64,000 nt of DNA from Planctomycetota bacterium. Its GTDB lineage: Bacteria > Planctomycetota > Phycisphaerae > UBA1845 > PWPN01. The stretch covers positions 186,001 to 250,000 of the forward strand of contig JAKPHF010000049.1 of the NCBI GenBank assembly GCA_029550525.1. Direction: 5' to 3'. The position numbers were made by a program, and so were the translations under genes. Shown here piece after piece: positions 53,079 through 61,582 of this stretch (positions are counted from its first letter, which is position 1; each line of letters starts with the position of its first letter). The notes below the pieces were generated by a model. It did not search any database. It was given only the letters and a program-made list of their open reading frames with translations, and was not told where the DNA came from.

Positions 53079-56000
53079 TCAGTTGCCCGATATCCCCAGC
53101 GGATCGGGCAGGATCCTGGGTTCCTGGATCGTGCCCGTAACTCGGTAGGTCACGATGCTCCCGCCAATTCGTCCAACCTCGCCAATGATGGAGCCGACTC
53201 TGCCCAACGCGCCTTCGATGGCGTCGGGGATCCGCTGGAGGAGTTCAGCCCTGAAGTTCATGTTGAGCTCCCCGCCGTAGGCGATCAGTCCGCGGCCGTC
53301 CAAGCCGAGCAGCGGCGACGTGACGGTAAGCTTCGAGAAGTTCACGCCGTCGGATTGGAACTGCCAATTCGCTTCAGCCCGATCTTCACGGCCACGCAGG
53401 CCCAGCGGCGTGGAGATGAGCCGGCCGACGATGCCCTGGATGATGGGGATGCGCAAGAGCCGGCCCTCGCGGATGGTGAGTTCGCCGTTCCCGGACAGCG
53501 TCTGCGGCAATTGACCGAGCCGGCCGGTCACGCGACCGCGGGAGTTTACCAGGCCCGCATGCCGTGTCGTCTCTTCCATCGCCTGCATGATCTGCTCGAG
53601 TTGCACGCCGGTTATCTGCCAGTCCAGGTTGAAAATGCCGCCCTCAGGCAGCGAAAGGGTCGAATTGGCCTGAACGCGTCCGCCTACCATCGACGCGTTC
53701 ACGCGGCTTTGAATGATGCCGCGATTCGCGTCGGCAGTCGCGTCCAATTGCGAGACCGGCCAACGCGTCTGACCGACGGCGAAGTAGACGTCGCGTGCGG
53801 CGGCGGTCAACCGGCCTTGCAGGTCGCTCGGATCGTTCAGCGGCACGCGGCCTTGGGCGTCGAGCGAGATCGCGCCGCGTACGGCGTGCTCGGACAGGAA
53901 GGCCTGAACCTGCGGCGGCAAGCCCGGATACTGCGGACCGCGCAGATTAGCCCGAAGTTGCAGCGTCTGCACGTCGATGATGTCCGCGTCGGGGCTGTAG
54001 CGGGCGTTCAACTGGCCATGCAGTGACTGCTGTGTATCGGGCGGTTGTTGGCCATCCCGGGAGCGCGGGTCGCCCAGCCGCGCTGCGATGAGGTATGTCG
54101 GAGCAGGTTCCGGCTCGTGCGTCACGTCCGCGTGGATGCCGGGCAGCGCCATGGTCGGCTGGCCCGGTCCGGCGACGTACACGAGTTCGCCGCCGCGAAT
54201 CTGCACACGATCGAAGACCGGACGAGGAGCATCGGCCGGCGGCTGACCGGGCTGCCCGTTCGGCGCATCGCCGCCGCCGAACCGACTCCAACCAAGAAAG
54301 CCGCCCTCGTTCGACGCGAGCACCACGCGCGGCGACTGCAGCGACAGGCGTTCGACACGCAGCGGTTGCCCATCGGTTCCGAGCTGCGCGATTCGTGCCT
54401 CGATCGCCGCCAGCGAGAGGATTTCCTGACCGTCGGCTTTGGCGGATACGCCGGTGCCGCGCACGTCAATTGGCCCTTTCGGCCACTCACCTTTGACCTG
54501 CAGATCGCCGAGTGGCCAGACGACTCCGCGGTAGGTCAGACTCGCGCTCCTGGCGGCGATGTTGAATCGACCGGCCGGTTCCCCAGCCTGCTCTCCGAGC
54601 GGAACAGAGCCCTGCCAGTCGATTTCGAAATGGCCGCGCACCTGGTGCTGGCGCAGGCTCTCTCGCATTTCAGCGGGCAGGTTGGCGAGCACGGGGTCGT
54701 TGATCTCTGCCTGGGCGGTGAGCTTCGAGAATGTCAGGGCCGGACGCCGACGGTCATACGTTCCGTTGAAGTCCAGCGAAAGCGCCTGTGGTTGGCGGAT
54801 CTGTCCGGAGAACCGCATTTCATCCGGTTGATCAGCCGGCTCGGTAACGAGCAGCGCTTCGATCTCCTGCACCGCGAGCGGCGGCTCGACGGCAGGTGAC
54901 GCGTACGTCAGTTCTCCTCGGGCCACTTCCAGCCGGTTCACGCGGAGCCCGGCGTTTTGTGCAGCGGCTTCCTGGGCCGGCCGTGTCTCCGTCGGGCCAC
55001 CGCCGAGATCGCTCCAGCCGGCGAATCCGCCGTCCGGTCGCTGTACGAGACTGATCGCTGGTCCCTCGAACCGAAGCAAATCGACGACCACAGGCGTCGA
55101 ACCGCGCGGGAGTTGGCGTGATTGCAGGAAAACCGAATCTGTCCGGGCCAGTTGCTGCTCGCCGCGCCACACGGCCAGATCTCGCGCGGCAAACGCCAAC
55201 GGGCCGTTGGGCAGCGTGGCGTTCAGGCGTGCTGCGCTCACCGGTATCCGCATGCCTTCGACCGTGACTGACGCAGAGTCGATCTCCGCCTGCAGTGTGC
55301 CACTTGCCGTAGCGGGGGCGTCGATGGGAACAGTGCCGGATGCCGTGACTGACACTTTGCCGGCGAACTTCAACGGCGAAACGATCTCGCGAAGAGCGGG
55401 GGGCAACTGGGCGTACCGCTCGGGCGCAATGTCGGATCGTACGCCGAGCTTGTCAATCTCAACCGACCGCGCGTCGAGATCGATCCGGCCGTTCGCCTCA
55501 ACGGACAACCAGTCCTCGGCGATCGATCCGTTCATGAGCAACAGATGCGGTTCACCCGTGTCGGCCGGACGTAGTTGCAAATCGACGTGGCCGAGCGAGA
55601 AGGGCTCGGCATCGGGCTCAGGAATGTACGTGAGCGAGCCATGGCGGACCTGGACGTCGCGGATACGTAACGGCAAAGCGGCTCGCGTCGGCGAGTCTTC
55701 CTGCGGGTCCGACGCGGGTGTGCCCTGCAAACGCTTCCAACCAGCAAGACCTCCGTCGGCACCGGCGGCGAGCGTCAGTTGCGGCTGATCGACCACGAGT
55801 TGCTCGAGTACGACTGGCCCGTTCTCCGGAAACTGCAACGTTGCGGTCAACTGATCGAACGCGAGCATGGGCTGATCGTCGGCCGCGGCCTGGAACTCCG
55901 ACGCGGTGGCCTCGATGCGGCGCTGCGGCAACGTGAGCTGCGCGCGAGCCTGCCCTAGCGAGGTCAAAATCCCCCTGTACATGAACCGCGCTGCTTCAAG

Positions 56001-57584
56001 CTGCGTGCCGAGCGTGAACTGGGCCTGCGCGATATCGCCCAGCGGAAGTCGTCCCTCGCCCGTGGCGGTGACCCGGCCTCGTACTTCGTGCCGGGCGATC
56101 CAATCGCGCGTGGCGGCGGGCAAACGGTCATAGTCCTCGGGCTGAATATCCGCGCCGGCTTCGAAGCGCTCGAGGGTCAGAACCGCGGCGTTCGGATCGA
56201 GCGTTCCTCTCAGATCCGCCTGCAACAAACCCGCCACCTGCAGGCTACCTGCCACGTCGAGCGACCCGTCTCCCTCGCCGTCCTGTGTCGTTAAATTGAC
56301 ATGGATACCCTCGAGAGCGACGGGCTCGTCGCCGGCGGGTTGGTAGACGACGGCACCATCACTGATCTCGAACGCGGCGAGGCGAATCGCCTGCAGAACC
56401 TGCGATGGATCGGTGCTCGCACGCTCCCGGCGGTCGCCCATTTCGGCCACGTCCGACCAACCTTCCAGGCCGCCGCCCGGCCGGGATGCAAACGTGAGAC
56501 GCGGCTGCTCGACGCGGAGCAGCGAGATGGTCAGCGGTTCATCGCCGCGGGGTAGACCCGCGATGCGTGCCCGGACGGACTGGAGGGAGAAGAACGCCTC
56601 GTTCTCCTGCGTCAGATCCAAACCGGTCAGGCTCACGTCGATGTCGCCGTCGGGCAGTTGCGCTGCCACCTGGATGGATTGGATGGGCATCGCCGTTCCG
56701 CGGTGACGAACGCGGGCATCCTGCAGGCGGGCGTCGAAACGCCCCGACGCCCGCGCGGGCTCGGCCAGAGGTATTTGCCCCTGTCCGGAGGCAGTCAGCG
56801 CGCCCTGCACTTCATGTCGTCTCAGGAACGCCTGCAGAGCAGGCGGGACGGTCTCGTATTGCGGCTCGCTCAACGATGCGGCCAACTGGAAGCGAGCGAT
56901 TTCCAGCAATCCGGTGTCGAGGTTGATGCGCCCGTCGAAATCGAGATCGAGGATGGGGTCGCGATTGAGCCGGCCGATGAGTCTGTACCAGCCGGGCTCC
57001 TGCTCGTCCGGCGGCGTTTCGAGATTCAAATTGATGCCGGGCAGCGTCATACGGTTCGCAGCGGCATCCTCGTAGACGACTTCACCATTGTGGATGCCCA
57101 CATGCCGCAACACGAGCACGTCGCTGAGCCGCTGACCTTCGGGGACGGTCTCCGGATGCTCGATGGCCTGCTTGCGGACGAAGTTCGTCCAGCCAAGCAA
57201 CCCCTCGTTCGCCGTATGAGCGAGCAGAACCTGTGGCGCCTCCAACTGCACGTCCTGAATCAGGATCGGCTTTCCTCGCTGTGGAATTGCCGCCAATTCG
57301 AGCCGCGCCCGGGCCACTCGCAGGATGGGCCGGTCTTCGGCAGTAAACGACAGGTTCTCGACGATCACCGTCCGCGGCGCCTGGTAGTCCAGATTCTCGA
57401 AGCGGACCTGCGGCGTGATGTGGTGCTGCAGGATTCCGACAATCTGGCGGCCGATCCAATTCTCCAGATCGGACGTTCCTTTGCGTCCGAGATACCACCA
57501 GGTTGACAGCCCCCCGAGAAGCACCGCAAAGCCGGCTGCGCCGAAGATCAACACAATACGCGTGACGATAGGGCGATTGAGCAT
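53079..57584 (-). CDS. giant AsmA/YhdP-like protein with five ~242-aa repeats
   Basis: A 1501-aa protein. One N-terminal membrane helix (about 9-31, IVLIFGAAGFAVLLGGLSTWW) anchors it, the rest being periplasmic. A module of 240-244 residues occurs five times, shown by a GxLxGW marker (GW at residues 131, 375, 615, 856 and 1098) and a later LPPALxxFLxxHEVRG-type segment followed by a PL turn. The modules are rich in beta-strand pairs, as in AsmA/TamB-type beta-taco proteins that shuttle phospholipids to the outer membrane. The C-terminus has LTIREGRLLRIPIIQGIVGR and NMNFRAELLQ, typical of AsmA-like endings. Confidence 0.85.
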   Translation of the reverse strand: MLNRPIVTRIVLIFGAAGFAVLLGGLSTWWYLGRKGTSDLENWIGRQIVGILQHHITPQVRFENLDYQAPRTVIVENLSFTAEDRPILRVARARLELAAIPQRGKPILIQDVQLEAPQVLLAHTANEGLLGWTNFVRKQAIEHPETVPEGQRLSDVLVLRHVGIHNGEVVYEDAAANRMTLPGINLNLETPPDEQEPGWYRLIGRLNRDPILDLDFDGRINLDTGLLEIARFQLAASLSEPQYETVPPALQAFLRRHEVQGALTASGQGQIPLAEPARASGRFDARLQDARVRHRGTAMPIQSIQVAAQLPDGDIDVSLTGLDLTQENEAFFSLQSVRARIAGLPRGDEPLTISLLRVEQPRLTFASRPGGGLEGWSDVAEMGDRRERASTDPSQVLQAIRLAAFEISDGAVVYQPAGDEPVALEGIHVNLTTQDGEGDGSLDVAGSLQVAGLLQADLRGTLDPNAAVLTLERFEAGADIQPEDYDRLPAATRDWIARHEVRGRVTATGEGRLPLGDIAQAQFTLGTQLEAARFMYRGILTSLGQARAQLTLPQRRIEATASEFQAAADDQPMLAFDQLTATLQFPENGPVVLEQLVVDQPQLTLAAGADGGLAGWKRLQGTPASDPQEDSPTRAALPLRIRDVQVRHGSLTYIPEPDAEPFSLGHVDLQLRPADTGEPHLLLMNGSIAEDWLSVEANGRIDLDARSVEIDKLGVRSDIAPERYAQLPPALREIVSPLKFAGKVSVTASGTVPIDAPATASGTLQAEIDSASVTVEGMRIPVSAARLNATLPNGPLAFAARDLAVWRGEQQLARTDSVFLQSRQLPRGSTPVVVDLLRFEGPAISLVQRPDGGFAGWSDLGGGPTETRPAQEAAAQNAGLRVNRLEVARGELTYASPAVEPPLAVQEIEALLVTEPADQPDEMRFSGQIRQPQALSLDFNGTYDRRRPALTFSKLTAQAEINDPVLANLPAEMRESLRQHQVRGHFEIDWQGSVPLGEQAGEPAGRFNIAARSASLTYRGVVWPLGDLQVKGEWPKGPIDVRGTGVSAKADGQEILSLAAIEARIAQLGTDGQPLRVERLSLQSPRVVLASNEGGFLGWSRFGGGDAPNGQPGQPPADAPRPVFDRVQIRGGELVYVAGPGQPTMALPGIHADVTHEPEPAPTYLIAARLGDPRSRDGQQPPDTQQSLHGQLNARYSPDADIIDVQTLQLRANLRGPQYPGLPPQVQAFLSEHAVRGAISLDAQGRVPLNDPSDLQGRLTAAARDVYFAVGQTRWPVSQLDATADANRGIIQSRVNASMVGGRVQANSTLSLPEGGIFNLDWQITGVQLEQIMQAMEETTRHAGLVNSRGRVTGRLGQLPQTLSGNGELTIREGRLLRIPIIQGIVGRLISTPLGLRGREDRAEANWQFQSDGVNFSKLTVTSPLLGLDGRGLIAYGGELNMNFRAELLQRIPDAIEGALGRVGSIIGEVGRIGGSIVTYRVTGTIQEPRILPDPLGISGN

Positions 57585-57836
57585 GGCATTTACTCGCAGG
57601 TGTTCATCCGCGAAACCTTCACCGTTCGTACCGCCTGGACGAGCGGTTGTTTATCGTAGGTGCAACTCGCAGCGCCCGGCCGCAGCCCCGCGAAACGTGC
57701 GTCGGGATGGATTCGTTGCGTTCGAGGCGCGCCGTGCTCGAAACACGGCGAGCGCGATGCAAGCACACTCGCCCGAAGAACGGTGTCAATACGCGAAAAA
57801 TGGGCCAAAACCGCCAGATTTTCAAGCTTTCAGTGC

Positions 57837-57865
57837 TTGACGGAGGTAACGGATCGGGTTAAAAG
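57837..57865 (+). promoter_or_regulatory. sigma-70-type promoter of the DUF1570 gene
   Basis: TTGACG, a 17-base spacer, then TAAAAG, 50 bases before the start codon. The spacer length is ideal and the -35 matches five of six. The surrounding 57585-57836 holds no gene; a weaker minus-strand TTGACA at 57790-57785 may serve the AsmA-like gene. Confidence 0.65.
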
Positions 57866-57915
57866 GTGCGACGACGGTAGAGGATTCCCCGACCCGATTA
57901 TCCCCGAGGATGAAC

Positions 57916-59076
57916 ATGGCCCTGGCCCCGAAGCTGTTCGCGACGGTTGTGGCGATTCTGTGCTCGGTCGCAGTCGCAGGAAATTCGATGCCGGCCGAGG
58001 CCACCGGATCGTCGGCGAATTTCGGCAAGTGGTGGATCGAGACCGCCCAGGCGAAACGCAGCCAGCGAGCCCGCAATCAAAAGCAAGACACTGTCGCGAA
58101 TCAGAGTGGCGCAGAGGCGCATCTTGCACGGATGACGCCGTCCCGCCCGGCAGCCCGGTGTCATCATTTCGGGTACGAGTTCGCCGAACATCTGACCACG
58201 CACTTTCAGCTGATGTACCGCCCGCAAGGCATTTCGGCGGATATCGCCGGCAAGACCGGCGAACTGCTCGAGGAGGCTCACCGCGTGTTTTTCGAGCAGT
58301 TCGGCGAGGCCGGTTTCGCCTTGAACGCCATTGACACGCAGCTTCCGTGGTTCGTCTTCAACGATCCCAGTCAATATTACGATTTCGCCCGGGCGGCGGA
58401 CGGTATGGACGCCGCTTCGCTCGAGAGTTATTACGCGGCCCGGAGCAACCGGGTGGTGCTTATGCAGGCGGGCGGTGCGCGGTCGTGGAATTATCACGGT
58501 CAAAGCGGCACCAACGATGCGTTCGAGTCCCGTGCGATGTCGTTGGCGGGCATGGACCCGGACCACAGTTGGAAAGGTGGCGCGGGCGACGGCCTGTTGG
58601 ATGTGCGGCGAACCGTGCATGAGGCCGCTCACCAGTTGGCCTTCAACAGCGGTCTGCAGACGCGGGGCGTGATGTACCCGTTGTGGGTGTCCGAAGGGCT
58701 GGCCACCAACTTCGAAAGCGACACGCTGGCCGGTATCGGCGTGGCCGGCGAGAACCCGCCCCGGCAACGACAGTTGCTCCGCGCGTACGCCAGCGGGCGG
58801 CTCATGCCTCTCGAAGACTTCATCACGCTCGTGAACATTCGCCCCGGCGGGCCCTACAGTGCCAACGATCTGTACGCTCAGTCGTGGGCGTTCTTCCGGT
58901 TCCTGTTCAAGACCCGGCAAGCCGCATTGAGGGAGTATCTGACCACCTTGGCCCAGCTCGAGCCGGGCCCGAGAAGCACCTATACCATGCAGCAGGAATT
59001 CACGGATGCCTTCGGCTCCCTAGAGCGCCTGGAGCAGGCATGGAACCGCTATCTCATGTCGCTGCATCGCGATTAG
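57916..59076 (+). CDS. secreted DUF1570-type metallopeptidase-like protein
   Basis: A 386-aa exported protein. A signal peptide (APKLFATVVAILCSVAVAG) begins at ATG 57916, five bases after GAGGA. The zinc motif HEAAH is at residues 235-239, and the downstream Glu of WVSEGLATNFE (Glu260) is the likely third ligand, making it a gluzincin-type peptidase. The family DUF1570 is widespread in planctomycetes and is not biochemically characterised. It stands alone behind its own promoter. Confidence 0.87.
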   Translation: MALAPKLFATVVAILCSVAVAGNSMPAEATGSSANFGKWWIETAQAKRSQRARNQKQDTVANQSGAEAHLARMTPSRPAARCHHFGYEFAEHLTTHFQLMYRPQGISADIAGKTGELLEEAHRVFFEQFGEAGFALNAIDTQLPWFVFNDPSQYYDFARAADGMDAASLESYYAARSNRVVLMQAGGARSWNYHGQSGTNDAFESRAMSLAGMDPDHSWKGGAGDGLLDVRRTVHEAAHQLAFNSGLQTRGVMYPLWVSEGLATNFESDTLAGIGVAGENPPRQRQLLRAYASGRLMPLEDFITLVNIRPGGPYSANDLYAQSWAFFRFLFKTRQAALREYLTTLAQLEPGPRSTYTMQQEFTDAFGSLERLEQAWNRYLMSLHRD

Positions 59077-59111
59077 CCGCAGGCGGGGGGCCGGCGTCTC
59101 GCAGTTGGGGG

Positions 59112-59133
59112 GCGGGCGTCTCGCCCGCCTTTC
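59112..59133 (+). repeat. GGCGGGCGTCTCGCCCGCCTTT palindrome
   Basis: GGCGGGCG, TCT loop, CGCCCGCC and TTT. Eight-bp stem plus short T-run, so it may end transcription of the DUF1570 gene. It resembles a widespread spacer repeat type; another related copy is near 59281-59303. No gene is seen between 59077 and 59310. Confidence 0.6.
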
Positions 59134-59310
59134 GAGTATGGGCAGCATGTCCGTTGCGCTTGGTTGCCGTTTCTTCGCGTCGCAGGGACGGCGGTCAATG
59201 GACCGTGAGACATGAACCGCCAGGAAATGCTGCGCTCGTAGTTTGTTTTTCTTGGCCTTTTGAAGCCGACCTCAGCAGGACAAAAGGCGGGGCAAGATGT
59301 CCGCCTGCTG

Positions 59311-59760
59311 TTAGCCCTTCGAAACTCGCTGCGCACGCTCGAGGTGACGGCGGAGCAGCTTCAGGTTGCGGCGGTTGGCTTTGAACGCCATGTCGAAGAT
59401 GTCGCCGACAAGAGGCATCGCGCCCAGCGCGAAGTCCAGGGCGATGTTACCGGCCATGCGGGCCAGCGTCGTGCGGCTCACGCCCAGCCGCGCGGACTCC
59501 TTCAACACGTACGTCGCGATCAGGGCGCCGATCAGATCGCCCACGCCGGGCACCAGCCCCAGCAATCCGTCGAGCCCGATGCGCCACTTCGTGCCGGGCA
59601 CTCGAAGAAAATCTTCCAACAGGTGAACCAGCGTCACGAGATGCTGAATATCCGGCTCGGACTGACCGGCTGACTTGAAAGATGGGGCGGCACCTGTGGC
59701 GGGTTCAGCTTGGGCTGAAGCGGGAGAGGCGGATTCGGCTTGACGTCCACGCGTCAACAA
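59311..59760 (-). CDS. DUF4112 domain protein
   Basis: A 149-aa protein. After a Ser/Ala-rich N-terminus, the DUF4112 domain begins near residue 40: LVHLLEDFLRVPGTKW, GLDGLLGLVPGVGDLIGALI, LARMAGNIALDFALGAMPLVGD and FKANRRNLKLLRRHL. Two amphipathic or membrane-associated helices are likely. The start is TTG with GAGGAG eight bases upstream, and it overlaps the stop of the CsrA-receiver gene by seven bases, so translation is probably coupled. Function unknown. Confidence 0.85.
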   Translation of the reverse strand: MLTRGRQAESASPASAQAEPATGAAPSFKSAGQSEPDIQHLVTLVHLLEDFLRVPGTKWRIGLDGLLGLVPGVGDLIGALIATYVLKESARLGVSRTTLARMAGNIALDFALGAMPLVGDIFDMAFKANRRNLKLLRRHLERAQRVSKG

Positions 59761-60401
59761 ACCACCGACTCCTCAGTGACAACGCCGGCCGTCGCCGGCG
59801 TGACCAGACGCGCGTGGCCCCAGAAATCCGCGAGTCGAAAAACGTTCTGCCGAAAGCCTTCCTGCGTCTCGGGCTTGGGAACGAACGCGTTGGCCCCGGC
59901 CTCGAGACAACGCAGCACTTCCGTATCGGCATCCTGATAGCTCATGACCACGATCGCCAGCGTGCTGAGCTCGCGAGCCGAACGAATCCGGCGGATCAAC
60001 TCGATTCCAGGCATGTCAGGCAGACGCAATTCCATGACCACCAAATTGAATTGGGAGACTTTCTCCGCCGGCCCCGGCGCGAGACCCAATAGCCCCAAGG
60101 CTTCGGCACCGCTGCGAGCGATTTTGGTGTGATCGGCGCCGTAAGCGGTGAAGGCCTTCTGTATGAGCCAAGTGTGAATGGGCGTGTCGTCCACGATGAG
60201 GACGCTGAGGTCACATCCCGAGGGCGATCCCCCGGCACGGAACGGGGCCGAGTCCGGAGAGTGTGACTCGCGCGAGAGGGGGACGGCCTTGGGGGCGTCG
60301 ATGCCGAGCGTGACGTGCTTGTCGCCGATGCGCAACACCTTGATGGTAATGCTGTTGCCGATCTGGATCTGTTCGTGAAGGGCTCGACCGATGACAAACA
60401 T
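59754..60401 (-). CDS. CsrA-receiver fusion protein (RNA-binding CsrA domain + CheY-like domain)
   Basis: A 215-aa fusion. Residues 1-47 align without gaps to CsrA: IGRALHEQIQIGNSITIKVL, GIDAPKAVPLSRE; Arg6 and Arg44, the RNA-contacting residues of CsrA, and Glu45 are kept. After a linker (about 48-62) comes a receiver (about 65-195) with LIVDD (Asp71, Asp72), Ser154 and Lys176 in place. The phospho-acceptor position is Glu124 in VVMELRLPDMPG instead of Asp. It may bind GGA-containing mRNA leaders as a dimer, with the receiver controlling activity. Being Glu, the site may mimic the phosphorylated state. AAGGA lies before ATG 60401; a longer in-frame reading lacks support. The CsrA call is strong; its functional meaning is inferred. 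Confidence 0.85.
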   Translation of the reverse strand: MFVIGRALHEQIQIGNSITIKVLRIGDKHVTLGIDAPKAVPLSRESHSPDSAPFRAGGSPSGCDLSVLIVDDTPIHTWLIQKAFTAYGADHTKIARSGAEALGLLGLAPGPAEKVSQFNLVVMELRLPDMPGIELIRRIRSARELSTLAIVVMSYQDADTEVLRCLEAGANAFVPKPETQEGFRQNVFRLADFWGHARLVTPATAGVVTEESVVC

Positions 60402-60501
60402 GTCGCAAGTATCCTTTGTGCGTGTGACGTCCTCCCGGCTGGCGATGCGGCGCGAATGTATGCTCACATCGTAAATCAATCTGTCCGTGCAACCATCCGT
60501 G
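60402..60501 (-). promoter_or_regulatory. leader of the CsrA-receiver gene with two CANGGANG-type motifs
   Basis: On the minus strand CACGGATG (60501-60494) and CACGGACA (60489-60482) match the CsrA recognition pattern CANGGANG at 8/8 and 7/8. A further AAGGAT overlaps the ribosome binding site. The first two lie within the last codons of the upstream cyclotransferase gene. Autoregulation is possible but the motif is short. Confidence 0.35.
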
Positions 60502-61420
60502 CAGGTATGAATGCGGCATCCGTCGTAGCCCCTTTCTGCTCCATCCGCGCGGCTCCCACGCATGGGCCAACCGCGAACCCGGTCTGGATGGCGAACGGAG
60601 CATGCTGAACGTCCTTTGCCGAACTGAGCGCCGGGCATGAGGGAGCCACAGCCATGTTCACGGTGATTTCGAACACGTGCGGCCAGTTCTTGCCGGTGAG
60701 AAAGATGCGGTCGCCGTCGGCGTCGTAGGCGATGCCGTTGGGCGAGCCCGCGAGCAGCCGTTCGACTGGTGAGCGCAAATTGGAGATGTCGATCCAGGAG
60801 CGGATGCGGCCGGTCGCGAGGCAGATGCGGGCGATGCGATACTGTCCCCAGAGGTTGGCCCAGAGCTCGCCGCGGATGAATTCGAGCTCGTTCAGGTCGC
60901 GGACGGGCCTGCCGCCGTCGGTGACATGGATGCGACCGATCTCCGCGAAGGTGTCCGGGGCGCGGAAGTACAGCGTGGACGAGCCGTCGCTCATGATGAG
61001 GCGAGCACCATCGTGCGTCAGACCCCAGCCGCTTGTCGGATATGAGAACGTGGACTGCAACTCGAAGGAATCGCGGTCGTAGGCGAAAGCGATGCCGGAA
61101 GTCCACGTGAGTTGGATCAGACGATCTTGCCAGATCGTGATGCCCTCGCCGAAGTATTGCCAGGGCAGATCGTATTCCTGCAGCACGCGACCAGTAGTCA
61201 GCTCCACTCGGCGGATGGAAGACAGGCCATTGAGGCCCGTGCCTTCGTAGAGATACCCGCCGTGGTATACGAGGCCTTGCGTGAATGCGTTCACATCGTG
61301 CGGATACCTGTTGACGATCTCACAGGAATAGGCAGGAGCGAAAGTCGAGTGAGCGGCGCCGCAACCGGCCAGCAGGTACAGTCCGCAGAGCAGTACAGGT
61401 GTAATCAACGCTCTTGTCAT
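60476..61420 (-). CDS. lipoprotein glutaminyl-peptide cyclotransferase
   Basis: A 314-aa beta-propeller enzyme forming N-terminal pyroglutamate. A lipoprotein signal ends LLAGC (Cys near residue 20). Family features follow: YPHDVNAFTQGLVYHGGYLYEGTG, split here as PHDVNAFTQGLV and GYLYEGTG, then GWGLTHDGARLIMSDGS, LNELEFIRGELWANLW, and PNGIAYDADGDRIFLTGKNW. Homologues usually stop near the WPHVFEI segment; a tail of about 60 residues extends it here. It is anchored facing the periplasm. The CsrA-receiver gene begins 74 bases downstream. Confidence 0.9.
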   Translation of the reverse strand: MTRALITPVLLCGLYLLAGCGAAHSTFAPAYSCEIVNRYPHDVNAFTQGLVYHGGYLYEGTGLNGLSSIRRVELTTGRVLQEYDLPWQYFGEGITIWQDRLIQLTWTSGIAFAYDRDSFELQSTFSYPTSGWGLTHDGARLIMSDGSSTLYFRAPDTFAEIGRIHVTDGGRPVRDLNELEFIRGELWANLWGQYRIARICLATGRIRSWIDISNLRSPVERLLAGSPNGIAYDADGDRIFLTGKNWPHVFEITVNMAVAPSCPALSSAKDVQHAPFAIQTGFAVGPCVGAARMEQKGATTDAAFIPARMVARTD

Positions 61421-61487
61421 CTCACCGTGTCACCGTACCATCGCGTGGGGGCTTGGCCCTGCGGGCCGTGCCTGGGGACTGGCGAGA

Positions 61488-61575
61488 AAATGTTTTCGGC
61501 GCTTCCCCGCGTCTCCGTGTCGCCGCGTCGTTCTCTTTCCCCCCGTCCCCGCGTCGCCCCTCGCCGCGTCGTCGT
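61488..61575. repeat. CTCCGTGTCGCCGCGTCG tract
   Basis: Repeats of the unit TCTCCGTG, TCGCCGCG, TCCCCGCG and TCGCCCCTCGCCGCG, the same family as 10011-10046, in the spacer between the cyclotransferase and transferase genes. Confidence 0.75.
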
Positions 61576-61582
61576 TGCCTGC

